DNA of 8,194 bases, taken from an uncultured Macromonas sp. (lineage in GTDB: Bacteria; Pseudomonadota; Gammaproteobacteria; Burkholderiales; Burkholderiaceae). A model generated the notes under the pieces. That model saw only the letters and a program-made list of their open reading frames with translations. It had not been told where the DNA came from and ran no database searches. A program made the translations under genes and the position numbers. This document shows, in pieces, positions 1 to 6,436 of the stretch. Numbering within the stretch: position 1 is the first letter of the stretch; each line of letters opens with the position of its first letter. The stretch spans positions 1 to 8,194 of the forward strand of contig CAMLOF010000131.1 in assembly GCA_946481585.1 (NCBI GenBank), written 5' to 3'.

Positions 1-431
1 AGCACCGGAATGTGCGAGTGCGTCAGCACCTGCTGGGTTTCGCTGCCCAGCAGCAGGCGCTTGAGGCCACGGCGCCCGTGCGAAGCCATCACAATCAGGT
101 CGGCCTTGTGGCGCTTGGCTGCTGCGATGATCGCTTCGGCAATCAGGTCTGATTTCACGGTCGCGGCTTTCACCTTGACGGCCTGCTTCTGGCCTTGCGC
201 CTTGATGGCATTGACCACTTCCAGCGCCTCGTCCTGCCATTGCTTCTCGATGCGCTTGACTTCTTCTGCCGCCAGAGCAACGCCACCCTCGAAATAGGTC
301 TGAGGGTAACGCGGCACCACCTTCAAGGCCACCACTTCTGCACCGGTGATGTCGGCCAGCCCCAGGGCATGTTCAACCGCCATGTTGGACAGTTTTGACC
401 CATCGGTGGCCACCAGAATCCGCTTGTACAT
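1..431 (-). CDS. Universal stress protein, UspA family (3' end cut by window edge)
   Basis: Small cytoplasmic Usp-domain protein. The first 143 codons are visible and the C-terminus lies off the left edge. The N-terminus (MYKRILVATDGS) is the typical Usp beta-1 strand and Asp-containing nucleotide-site start. Near residues 116-130 is the family's ATP-binding signature, G-x2-G-x9-G(S/T), here read as A-SH-G-(9 residues)-GS, with the first Gly replaced by Ala. G119, G129 and S130 are kept, so ATP binding is plausible but not certain. The ATG at 431-429 is supported by a GAGGAG SD on the minus strand (438-443) with a 6-nt spacer. It is divergent from ccoI and shares a 130-bp upstream region containing an FNR-type box. 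Usp proteins often support survival under oxygen limitation or other stress, and Anr-controlled Usp genes are known in Pseudomonas. A matching role here is inference. Confidence 0.94.
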   Translation of the reverse strand, partial: MYKRILVATDGSKLSNMAVEHALGLADITGAEVVALKVVPRYPQTYFEGGVALAAEEVKRIEKQWQDEALEVVNAIKAQGQKQAVKVKAATVKSDLIAEAIIAAAKRHKADLIVMASHGRRGLKRLLLGSETQQVLTHSHIPV

Positions 432-466
432 GAGAATCTCCTCGCTGGGTTGTGTGATATGGCCTA

Positions 467-478
467 TTGTGGTCACAA
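467..478. promoter_or_regulatory. Short inverted repeat TTGTG-GT-CACAA in the usp upstream region
   Basis: Five-bp perfect arms (TTGTG and CACAA) separated by 2 bp. The repeat overlaps a possible minus-strand -10 element for the usp gene (CACAAT, read 471 to 466). It could be an operator for an unidentified regulator, but arms this short can arise by chance. It does not match the CRP spacing, since TGTGA and TCACA also occur nearby but 15 bp apart rather than 6. Confidence 0.25.
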
Positions 479-513
479 ACGGCCCTGGCGCAAGCGGGTT
501 GACGCCAATGGCC

Positions 514-527
514 TTGACCTAAATCAA
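514..527. promoter_or_regulatory. FNR/Anr-type box upstream of ccoI (TTGACCTAAATCAA)
   Basis: The half-sites TTGAC and ATCAA are separated by CTAA and match the CRP/FNR-family consensus TTGAT-N4-ATCAA at 9 of 10 arm positions. The centre is at 520.5. If this is a class II site (-41.5), transcription starts at base 562, and the -10 window (550-555) reads TAGTCT, which keeps the three most conserved -10 bases (T, A and the final T). FNR or Anr binds such boxes through an oxygen-sensitive 4Fe-4S cluster, giving induction at low oxygen. The box lies 83 bp upstream of the divergent usp start codon and could act on that gene too. Confidence 0.85.
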
Positions 528-549
528 CCGTGTTGCAGTTCCCTTGAGT

Positions 550-562
550 TAGTCTTGCCCAA
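550..562 (+). promoter_or_regulatory. Predicted ccoI -10 element and transcription start at the ATG
   Basis: TAGTCT at 550-555 occupies -12 to -7 relative to a start at base 562, which is fixed by the -41.5 geometry from the FNR box. Base 562 is the A of the ccoI ATG. No SD-like purine run precedes this ATG (the preceding bases are gagttagtcttgccca). The sequence therefore predicts a leaderless or nearly leaderless transcript. The -10 match is only moderate, so this remains a prediction. Confidence 0.45.
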
Positions 563-2922
563 TGTCAGATTCCACGGCGGTTCGTTCGTTACCCCCCTCC
601 CAGGTGCCGTGGCCAGGTGCAGAGCATCGCGGGCCTCTCACCGTCGATGACGACTTCGCCGTGCTTGACGATCCTGTGGAGCAGCAGGATTTCACCCAAA
701 GTTGCGATGTCGACGGTCGCCCCCTTCGGGAGTCCGTGCTGATGGTGCAGGGCATGTACTGCGCGGCTTGTGCCGATGCGGTGGAATCCGCCTTGTTGGG
801 TCGTCCGGGTGTGGTCTCGGCGCAGGTGCATGCTGCCACCCGCCGTCTCACCGTGCGCTGGGACCCGGCGAATACGCGGGTCTCCGAACTGGCGCGTGCC
901 GTGGGAGACACCGGCTACCGGCTGTTGCCCATGCAGCAGGCGCTCAGCATCAGCGAGCGTCTGGCCGAAACCCGCAAGGCGCTGTGGCGCCTGTTCGTGG
1001 CGGGTTTTTGCATGATGCAGGTCATGATGTACGCGTGGCCGGATTACGTCACCGAGCCCGGCGAAATTCCCGCCGACATCATGCAACTCCTGCGCTGGGC
1101 CAGCTGGGTGCTCAGTCTGCCGGTCGTGCTCTTCGCCAGCGGCCCCTTTTTCCAGAGCGCCTGGCGCGACTTGCGGCGGGGCAGAGTAGGCATGGACACG
1201 CCGGTCTCCATCGGCATCCTCGTCACCTTTGTTGCTAGCAGCGCAGCCACATTTGACCCTTCCGGCCCATGGGGCAGCGAGGTCTGGTTCGACTCGCTGA
1301 CCATGTTCGTCTTCTTCCTGCTGGGCGGGCGTTACCTGGAGTTCAAGGCGCGCGACCGCACGGCAGGCGCCCTTGACGCACTGATGAACCGTTTGCCTGA
1401 GCGCTGTGACCGCCAGACGGCGGCAGGCGGTTTTGAGCCGGTTTCCCTCAAGCGCCTGTTGGTGGGCGACGTGGTACGTGTGCAGGCGGGCCAGGCTTTT
1501 CCTGGCGATGGCGTGGTGCTGAGCGACGGGGCAACGGTGGACGAGGCCTTGCTGACGGGCGAGTCTCATCCGGTCACCCGCAGCCGGGGTGAAACTGTGG
1601 TGGCGGGCAGCTACAACCTCGCAGGCCCCGTGCTGGTCAGGCTGGACAAGCTGGGCCGCGACACCCGCTTCGCCCAGATAGTCAACCTGATGGAGCAGGC
1701 CTCTACCGAAAAGCCCAGGCTGGCCCGGCTGGCCGACCGCATTGCCGCCCCATTTCTGGTGCTGGTCTTGCTGGCGGCTGCGGTGGCAGCGGCCTACTGG
1801 TGGCAGATCGACCATTCACGCGCGCTGGCGGTTGCCGTGGCGGTGCTCATCGTCACCTGCCCGTGCGCGCTGTCTCTGGCCACACCAGCAGCCATGCTGG
1901 CTTCTGCCGGTGCGCTGGCGCGTCAAGGTGTGCTGGTGCGCCGCCTTCAGGCTTTTGAGGTGCTGGCCGGGGTGGACACGGTCGTTTTTGACAAGACTGG
2001 CACGCTGACGCAAGACCGGGTGGTGCTGCGTGAGGTGCGCTGCCGCGAAGGGTGGTCCACCGAAGATGCCTTGCGCGCGGCGTGGCCACTGGCAAGCGTT
2101 TCTCTGCACCCCGTGTCCAAGGCCATTGCGCGCGCTGCCGAAGCGCGTGATCCGGGGCAGTTGCCAGGTGGTTTTCAGCAGGTGCAAGACGTGGCGGGGC
2201 AGGGCATGGCTGTGCCGCGGCCGAACGGTGGCTGGTTGCGCCTGGGGTCTGCCCAGTTCTGTGGGTTGAATCAACAAGCCCTGCTGGCCCAGGGGCGCAG
2301 CGAGGCTGACACGCCCTGCGCCTATCTGGCGGATGAAACGGGCTGGCTGGCCACTTTTGTGTTGGATGAGGGCATCCGCGAAGATGCGGCAGAGGCTGTT
2401 CGCCGTTTGCATGCCGAAGGTTTTCGCACCCGCCTCTTATCGGGTGACCGGCGCGCGGCCGCCGAGCGTGTTGCGCGTCAGTTGGGTATCTCTGAGGTGG
2501 TGGCCGAAGCCAGCCCGGAGCGCAAACTGGCCGAAATAGTCTCCATGCAAGAGCAGGGGGCTCGTATCGTCATGGTGGGCGATGGCCTCAACGATGGCCC
2601 GGTGTTGGCTCGCGCCGACAGCTCCTTCGCACTCGGGCATGGCGCGCCGCTCACGCAGGCGCAATCCGATTTTGTCGTGCAAAGCGGGCGGTTGATCGAG
2701 GTGGTCGATTCGCTGTTGCTGGCGCGCCGCACCATGGCCATCGTCCGGCAGAACCTGTGGTGGGCGGCTGCCTACAACGCTGTCTGCGTGCCGCTGGCGC
2801 TGGCTGGTTACATGCCGCCTTGGCTCGCTGGGCTGGGTATGGCGGCCAGTTCCCTGCTGGTCATTGGCAACGCCATGCGTCTGTCACGCATTCGGGTCAA
2901 GCTCACACATCCAACGCCCTGA
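562..2922 (+). CDS. ccoI: Copper-translocating P1B-type ATPase CcoI (FixI/CopA2-like)
   Basis: Membrane ATPase of 786 aa that exports Cu(I) from the cytoplasm for assembly of the CuB centre of cbb3 oxidase. In order: an N-terminal extension (1-57); an HMA metal-binding domain with GMYCAAC (64-70, Cys67 and Cys70); membrane helices from about 143 to 262; the actuator motif TGES (332-335); the transmembrane metal motif CPC (433-435); the phosphorylation motif DKTG with Asp477; HP (516-517) in the nucleotide-binding domain; the hinge GDGLND (673-678); and C-terminal helices with N731, the YN pair 738-739 and M760-x2-SS, which supply the other copper ligands. All catalytic residues are present. 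Adjacency to ccoS and ccoNOQP separates it from a detoxification CopA. The ATG at 562 lacks an SD. In-frame GTGs at 604 and 661 also lack one, and the LDDP stretch at 35-38 looks conserved in relatives, which favours 562. A 13-bp gap separates it from the next small ORF. Confidence 0.96.
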   Translation: MSDSTAVRSLPPSQVPWPGAEHRGPLTVDDDFAVLDDPVEQQDFTQSCDVDGRPLRESVLMVQGMYCAACADAVESALLGRPGVVSAQVHAATRRLTVRWDPANTRVSELARAVGDTGYRLLPMQQALSISERLAETRKALWRLFVAGFCMMQVMMYAWPDYVTEPGEIPADIMQLLRWASWVLSLPVVLFASGPFFQSAWRDLRRGRVGMDTPVSIGILVTFVASSAATFDPSGPWGSEVWFDSLTMFVFFLLGGRYLEFKARDRTAGALDALMNRLPERCDRQTAAGGFEPVSLKRLLVGDVVRVQAGQAFPGDGVVLSDGATVDEALLTGESHPVTRSRGETVVAGSYNLAGPVLVRLDKLGRDTRFAQIVNLMEQASTEKPRLARLADRIAAPFLVLVLLAAAVAAAYWWQIDHSRALAVAVAVLIVTCPCALSLATPAAMLASAGALARQGVLVRRLQAFEVLAGVDTVVFDKTGTLTQDRVVLREVRCREGWSTEDALRAAWPLASVSLHPVSKAIARAAEARDPGQLPGGFQQVQDVAGQGMAVPRPNGGWLRLGSAQFCGLNQQALLAQGRSEADTPCAYLADETGWLATFVLDEGIREDAAEAVRRLHAEGFRTRLLSGDRRAAAERVARQLGISEVVAEASPERKLAEIVSMQEQGARIVMVGDGLNDGPVLARADSSFALGHGAPLTQAQSDFVVQSGRLIEVVDSLLLARRTMAIVRQNLWWAAAYNAVCVPLALAGYMPPWLAGLGMAASSLLVIGNAMRLSRIRVKLTHPTP

Positions 2923-2935
2923 AACAAGGAGCACC

Positions 2936-3016
2936 ATGAACCTCCACGCTCACATTGGCTCGCTGCCCCCCGAGGGTGCGCATCCCTCCCTTGAGACGGC
3001 TCGGCGGGAGGTCTGA
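2936..3016 (+). CDS. Possible 26-aa small ORF or translational leader between ccoI and ccoS
   Basis: ATG-initiated ORF of 26 codons (begins MNLHAHIGSLPPEG, ends ETARREV), preceded by AAGGAG (2926-2931) only 4 nt before the ATG. It is in a different frame from both ccoI and ccoS. Its TGA (3014-3016) is 2 nt before the ccoS ATG, and its last codons run over the ccoS SD (3006-3011), so a ribosome finishing here could start ccoS. The predicted peptide has no membrane helix, cysteine motif or family I recognise. It may be a coupling leader or simply a chance ORF. Confidence 0.4.
   Translation: MNLHAHIGSLPPEGAHPSLETARREV
2985..3011 (+). promoter_or_regulatory. Stem that would pair with the ccoS ribosome-binding site
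   Basis: CCTCCC (2985-2990) is perfectly complementary to GGGAGG (3006-3011), the SD of ccoS, with a 15-nt loop. An alternative stem, GAGGG (2972-2976) with CCCTC (2984-2988) and a 7-nt loop, uses the same C-rich strand, so the two are mutually exclusive. Both lie inside the 26-codon ORF, so its translation would open them. The stems are short and no free energy was computed. Confidence 0.35.
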
Positions 3017-3018
3017 CC

Positions 3019-3156
3019 ATGGAAATTCTCTATCTCCTGATCCCCCTGTCGGTGATCCTTGTTCTTGGAATCATCGGCTTGTTCTGGTGGGCCCTGCAGT
3101 CGGGGCAATTCGACAACATCGAGCGCGAAGGTGAACGCATTCTTCGGGGCGATTGA
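3019..3156 (+). CDS. ccoS: Cbb3-type oxidase assembly protein CcoS
   Basis: Single-pass membrane protein of 45 aa (begins MEILYLLIPL) needed in studied bacteria for insertion of the redox cofactors (heme b and CuB) into CcoN. One membrane helix spans about residues 4-26 and ends in a Trp pair (FWWAL). It is followed by the family's short soluble tail with the SGQFDN-type motif (29-34) and a conserved-looking ERIL segment. Its length is normal, since CcoS proteins run about 45-70 aa. The ATG at 3019 is preceded by GGGAGG (3006-3011) with a 7-nt spacer. It follows ccoI as usual and precedes ccoN. The TGA stop (3154-3156) lies inside the FNR box of the ccoN promoter, so the gene ends within a regulatory site. 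Confidence 0.93.
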   Translation: MEILYLLIPLSVILVLGIIGLFWWALQSGQFDNIEREGERILRGD

Positions 3157-3166
3157 TCTAAGTCAA
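3153..3166. promoter_or_regulatory. FNR/Anr-type box upstream of ccoN (TTGATCTAAGTCAA)
   Basis: The half-sites TTGAT and GTCAA around CTAA match the FNR-family consensus at 9 of 10 arm positions and share the same CTAA core as the ccoI box. The centre is at 3159.5. Class II geometry (-41.5) predicts transcription from base 3201. The box overlaps the ccoS TGA codon. It would induce ccoNOQP when oxygen is low, as expected for a high-affinity oxidase. Confidence 0.9.
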
Positions 3167-3188
3167 GCCGATTTGCCAGGGGGCGTCG

Positions 3189-3201
3189 GATACTGCATCG
3201 T
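3189..3201 (+). promoter_or_regulatory. Predicted ccoNOQP -10 element (GATACT) and transcription start
   Basis: GATACT at 3189-3194 is exactly at -12 to -7 for a start at 3201, which is 41.5 bp from the FNR-box centre, and matches TATAAT at 4 of 6 positions. This gives a 25-nt leader (3201-3225) containing a strong GAGGAG SD (3214-3219) 6 nt before the ccoN ATG. The agreement of box, -10 and SD spacing makes this the most convincing promoter in the window. Confidence 0.7.
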
Positions 3202-3225
3202 GGTGATATTTATGAGGAGTTTGGT

Positions 3226-4680
3226 ATGTCCGTAACAACAACGGGCTCCCTGGAGGGGGTCTATAACGACAAGGTCGTCAGGCAGTTCTCCATCATGGCC
3301 GTGGTCTGGGGCGTGGTGGGGATGCTGGTTGGCGTCATCATTGCCGCCCAGTTGACCTGGCCGGAGCTCAACCTGGGCATCGAGTGGCTGAGCTACGGCC
3401 GCTTGCGCCCGCTGCACACCAACGCGGTCATCTTCGCGTTCGGTGGCTGTGCCCTTTTTGCAACGAGCTACTACGTCGTCCAGCGCACCAGCCAGACGCG
3501 CCTGTTCCTCGGCCCCCTGGCTGCCTTCACCTTCTGGGGCTGGCAGCTCGTCATCGTCGCCGCCGCCATCTCCCTGCCGCTGGGTTACACCCAGGGCAAG
3601 GAATACGCCGAACTCATCTGGCCGATCGACGTGCTGATCGCCGCCGTCTGGGTGGCCTACGCCATCGTCTTCTTCGGCACCGTCGGTACCCGCAAGGTGC
3701 GCCACATCTACGTGGCCAACTGGTTCTTCGGCGCCTTCATCCTCGCTGTCGCCCTGCTGCACATCGTCAACAGTGCAGCACTGCCCACCGGCCTGCTGCA
3801 CTCCTACTCCGCCTACGCTGGCGTGCAGGACGCCATGGTGCAATGGTGGTACGGCCACAACGCCGTGGGCTTCTTCCTCACGGCTGGCTTCCTGGGCATG
3901 ATGTACTACTTCATCCCCAAGCAGGCCGAGCGCCCGGTCTATTCCTATCGCCTGTCCATCGTCCACTTCTGGGCGCTGATCTTCACCTACATGTGGGCGG
4001 GTCCTCACCACCTGCACTACACCGCGCTGCCTGACTGGACGCAATCCGTCGGCATGGTGTTCTCCCTCATCCTGCTGGCACCCAGCTGGGGCGGCATGAT
4101 CAACGGCATCATGACCCTGTCCGGCGCATGGCACAAGCTGCGCGACGACCCCATCCTGCGCTTCCTGATCGTGTCCCTGTCGTTCTACGGCATGTCCACG
4201 TTCGAAGGTCCGATGATGTCCATCAAGACCGTCAACGCGCTGTCTCACTACACCGACTGGACCGTCGGCCACGTGCACTCCGGTGCGCTGGGCTGGGTGG
4301 GTCTGGTTTCCATGGGTTCTCTGTACTACCTGGTGCCGCGCCTGTTCGGCCAGAAGCAGATGTACTCCAAGTCGGCCATCGAGCTGCACTTCTGGGTGGC
4401 CACCATCGGCATCGTGCTGTACATCGCCGCCATGTGGATCGCCGGTGTCATGCAAGGTCTGATGTGGCGCGCCGTGAACCCCGACGGTTCGCTGACCTAC
4501 ACCTTCGTCGAATCCGTGAAGGCCACCTTCCCGTTCTACGTGATCCGTCTGCTGGGTGGTCTGCTGTACCTGGGCGGCATGTGCGTCATGGCCTGGAACG
4601 TCTGGATGACCGCGCGTCAAGGCCTCAAGGCTGGCGCCGTGCCCCAGGTCAAGATCCCCGCTGCTACCGCTCACGCCTGA
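3226..4680 (+). CDS. ccoN: Cbb3-type cytochrome c oxidase subunit I, CcoN
   Basis: Catalytic subunit of 484 aa in the inner membrane with about 12 helices. It reduces O2 to water and pumps protons. Visible cofactor ligands: His64 (RPLHTN) and His351 for low-spin heme b; His349 for high-spin heme b3 (GHVHSG motif, 348-353); and His211 (WWYGHN), His261 and His262 (GPHHLHY) for CuB. Tyr255 in FTYMWAGP is the expected Tyr cross-linked to a CuB histidine in C-family oxidases. The pattern is complete and the length is normal (about 475-485 aa). The start is fixed by GAGGAG (3214-3219) 6 nt upstream. It is first in the structural operon, with ccoO 13 bp downstream. Codon use is strongly biased to C-ending codons such as ATC, TTC, TAC and GCC, consistent with high expression. 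Confidence 0.99.
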   Translation: MSVTTTGSLEGVYNDKVVRQFSIMAVVWGVVGMLVGVIIAAQLTWPELNLGIEWLSYGRLRPLHTNAVIFAFGGCALFATSYYVVQRTSQTRLFLGPLAAFTFWGWQLVIVAAAISLPLGYTQGKEYAELIWPIDVLIAAVWVAYAIVFFGTVGTRKVRHIYVANWFFGAFILAVALLHIVNSAALPTGLLHSYSAYAGVQDAMVQWWYGHNAVGFFLTAGFLGMMYYFIPKQAERPVYSYRLSIVHFWALIFTYMWAGPHHLHYTALPDWTQSVGMVFSLILLAPSWGGMINGIMTLSGAWHKLRDDPILRFLIVSLSFYGMSTFEGPMMSIKTVNALSHYTDWTVGHVHSGALGWVGLVSMGSLYYLVPRLFGQKQMYSKSAIELHFWVATIGIVLYIAAMWIAGVMQGLMWRAVNPDGSLTYTFVESVKATFPFYVIRLLGGLLYLGGMCVMAWNVWMTARQGLKAGAVPQVKIPAATAHA

Positions 4681-4693
4681 GGAGGACAACAAA

Positions 4694-5323
4694 ATGGCAC
4701 AACACAACGAAGCGCCCAAGGGCTTTACCCATGAGCGGATCGAGACCAACAACTTCCTGATGATCGTTCTGATCGTCCTGGTGATCGCCGTTGGCGGTCT
4801 GGTCGAGATCGTTCCTCTCTTCTTCCAGAAGTCCACCACGCAGCCGGTTGAAGGCCTCAAGCCCTACACCGCCCTGCAGATCGCTGGCCGCGACATCTAC
4901 GTCAAGGAAGGCTGCTACGGCTGCCACTCCCAGATGATTCGCCCCTTCCACGCCGAGACCATGCGCTATGGCCACTACTCTCTGGCGGGTGAGTTCGTCT
5001 ACGACCGCCCGTTCCAGTGGGGTTCCAAGCGCACTGGCCCCGATCTGGCTCGTGTGGGTGGCCGCTATTCCGACGAATGGCACCGCGTGCACCTGAACAA
5101 CCCGCGTGATCTGGTGCCCGAGTCCAACATGCCCGCCTACCCCTGGCTGGAGCGCAAGGAAGTTGACGCCGGGGTGTTGCCTGCCCGCATGAAGGCGCTG
5201 CGCACCCTGGGTGCTCCTTACTCCGACGAGGAAATCGCCAAGTCGGTCGAGGAAGTCAAGGGCAAGACCGAGATGCAGGCAGTGATTGCCTACCTGCAGA
5301 GTCTGGGCACATCGGTCAAATGA
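4694..5323 (+). CDS. ccoO: Cbb3-type cytochrome c oxidase subunit II, CcoO (monoheme cytochrome c)
   Basis: Membrane-anchored periplasmic cytochrome c of 209 aa that passes electrons from CcoP to heme b of CcoN. One N-terminal membrane anchor spans about residues 20-44. The heme c motif CYGCH (Cys74, Cys77, His78) follows the family sequence [15 protein letters not shown]. Met146 in SNMPAYPW is the probable sixth ligand. The typical block [20 protein letters not shown] (107-126) is present. The anchor is uncleaved, as is usual for CcoO. A GGAGGA SD directly follows the ccoN stop and lies just before the ATG, so translation is probably coupled to ccoN. Heme attachment requires the cytochrome c maturation system, which is not in this window. 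Confidence 0.99.
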   Translation: MAQHNEAPKGFTHERIETNNFLMIVLIVLVIAVGGLVEIVPLFFQKSTTQPVEGLKPYTALQIAGRDIYVKEGCYGCHSQMIRPFHAETMRYGHYSLAGEFVYDRPFQWGSKRTGPDLARVGGRYSDEWHRVHLNNPRDLVPESNMPAYPWLERKEVDAGVLPARMKALRTLGAPYSDEEIAKSVEEVKGKTEMQAVIAYLQSLGTSVK

Positions 5324-5342
5324 ACGAACGGAGGGCTCTGAA

Positions 5343-5480
5343 ATGGATGTGAACGACCTGCGAAGCATCGTCACCGTGGTCAGCCTGGTGACTTTTCTGG
5401 GCATCGTCTGGTGGGCTTGGTCCAAGCGCAACCAGTCCCGCTTTGAAGATGCAGCCCAGCTGCCCTTCAAGGACGAATAA
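5343..5480 (+). CDS. ccoQ: Cbb3-type cytochrome c oxidase subunit IV, CcoQ
   Basis: Small membrane subunit of 45 aa (begins MDVNDLRSIV). It has one helix at about residues 8-26 containing FLGIVWWAWS, followed by a polar C-terminus (KRNQSRFEDAAQLPFKDE) in the cytoplasm. CcoQ stabilises the complex, especially the CcoP association, and is dispensable for catalysis in some species. The open frame extends upstream to an ATG at 5286, but that part overlaps ccoO in another frame. The ATG at 5343 is chosen because GGAGGG (5330-5335) lies 7 nt before it and the length matches the family. It follows ccoO by 19 bp and precedes ccoP by 26 bp. Confidence 0.96.
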   Translation: MDVNDLRSIVTVVSLVTFLGIVWWAWSKRNQSRFEDAAQLPFKDE

Positions 5481-5506
5481 AGAGCCACCTCAAGAAGAGA
5501 ATCATC

Positions 5507-6415
5507 ATGAGTGACTTTACTAGCGATTTCTGGCACCTCTATGTGGCTGGTCTGACGTTCGTCAGCATCATTGCCTGCCTGATCCTCCTGTGGATCAGCG
5601 GCACCACCAAGGTCAAGGCACACGACGACAACACCACCGGCCACGTGTGGGACGGCGACCTGCGTGAGATGAACAACCCGCTACCCAAGTGGTGGGTATA
5701 CCTGTTCGTCATCACCGTGGTGTTCGCTCTGGCCTACGGCGCGCTGTACCCCATGTTCGGCAACATCCAGGGCAAGCTGGGCTGGTCTTCCACCGGCCAG
5801 CACGCCGCCGAGGTGAAGAAGAACGCCGAAGCGATTGCCCCGATCTACGCCAAGTTCAGCGGCATGCCCCCTGAAAAGCTGGGTGGTGACGCATCTGCCA
5901 TGGCTGTTGGCGAGCGCCTGTTCATGAACAACTGCGCACAGTGCCACGGTTCTGACGCACGCGGCAGCAAGAGCTTCCCCAACCTGACCGACAACGACTG
6001 GCTCTGGGGCGGCGACGCCGAAGCGATCAAGACCACCATCACCAATGGTCGCCAAGGCATGATGCCCCCGATGGCTGCCGCCGTGGGCACGCCTGAAGAC
6101 GTGGTGAACGTTGCCAACTACGTGCTGAGCCTGTCTGGCAGCCCGCATGACAGCGTCAAAGCCACGCTGGGCAAGCCCAAGTTCGCCGCATGTGCAGCCT
6201 GTCACGGCAGTGAAGGCAAGGGCAACCCCACGCTGGGTGCCCCCAACCTGACCGACAACACCTGGCTGCATGGCTGGGGCGTTGACGCCGTTGTCAAGAT
6301 GATCAACGAGGGCAAGACCAACGTGATGCCTGCGCAGAACGCCAAGCTGACCGAGCAGCAGATCCATGTTCTGACCGGTTACGTGATGAGCTTGTCCAAG
6401 AAAACGCAGAACTGA
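5507..6415 (+). CDS. ccoP: Cbb3-type cytochrome c oxidase subunit III, CcoP (diheme cytochrome c)
   Basis: Diheme electron-entry subunit of 302 aa that accepts electrons from soluble cytochromes and passes them to CcoO. Two N-terminal membrane helices (about 10-31 and 62-83) enclose a short loop with the family segment HVWDGDLREMNNPLPKWW (46-63). Two periplasmic cytochrome c domains follow. The first has CAQCH (Cys143, Cys146, His147) with a probable Met ligand in GMMPPM (184-189). The second has CAACH (Cys229, Cys232, His233) with probable ligand Met274 in NVMP. The two domains are an evident internal duplication: FPNLTDNDWLWGG and APNLTDNTWLHGW correspond. The SD is weak (AAGAGA just upstream of the ATG). 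It is the last structural subunit, 21 bp before ccoG. Confidence 0.99.
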   Translation: MSDFTSDFWHLYVAGLTFVSIIACLILLWISGTTKVKAHDDNTTGHVWDGDLREMNNPLPKWWVYLFVITVVFALAYGALYPMFGNIQGKLGWSSTGQHAAEVKKNAEAIAPIYAKFSGMPPEKLGGDASAMAVGERLFMNNCAQCHGSDARGSKSFPNLTDNDWLWGGDAEAIKTTITNGRQGMMPPMAAAVGTPEDVVNVANYVLSLSGSPHDSVKATLGKPKFAACAACHGSEGKGNPTLGAPNLTDNTWLHGWGVDAVVKMINEGKTNVMPAQNAKLTEQQIHVLTGYVMSLSKKTQN

Positions 6416-6436
6416 GTAGTTGACTGAAGACTAGCC

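Noticed and set aside
453..477. TGTGA and TCACA half-sites resembling a CRP site
   Set aside because: The half-sites are 15 bp apart, not the 6 bp CRP requires.
544..557. TTGAGTTAGTCTTG as a second FNR box near ccoI
   Set aside because: The right half-site does not match ATCAA, and the clear box at 514-527 already fits the promoter geometry.
589..1815. Long minus-strand open frame (408 codons) opposite ccoI, with others at 1816-2412, 4664-5644, 5681-6367 and 6431-7588
   Set aside because: All are fully antisense to well-supported genes and show the composition of codon-bias shadows. No family motifs are visible.
3163..4860. 565-codon open frame on the minus strand opposite ccoN
   Set aside because: Low-complexity His/Gly/Asp/Gln-rich translation typical of the antisense frame of a GC-rich, strongly codon-biased gene. 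It spans ccoN and the start of ccoO and has no recognisable domain.
5286..5342. Upstream extension of ccoQ to an ATG at 5286
   Set aside because: It overlaps the ccoO coding end in another frame, lacks an SD and adds residues not seen in the family. The ATG at 5343 has a good SD.
5320..5352. Ten-codon ORF starting at the ATGA overlap with the ccoO stop and ending just inside ccoQ
   Set aside because: No SD before its ATG, and it merely spans the ccoQ ribosome-binding site. It looks like chance.
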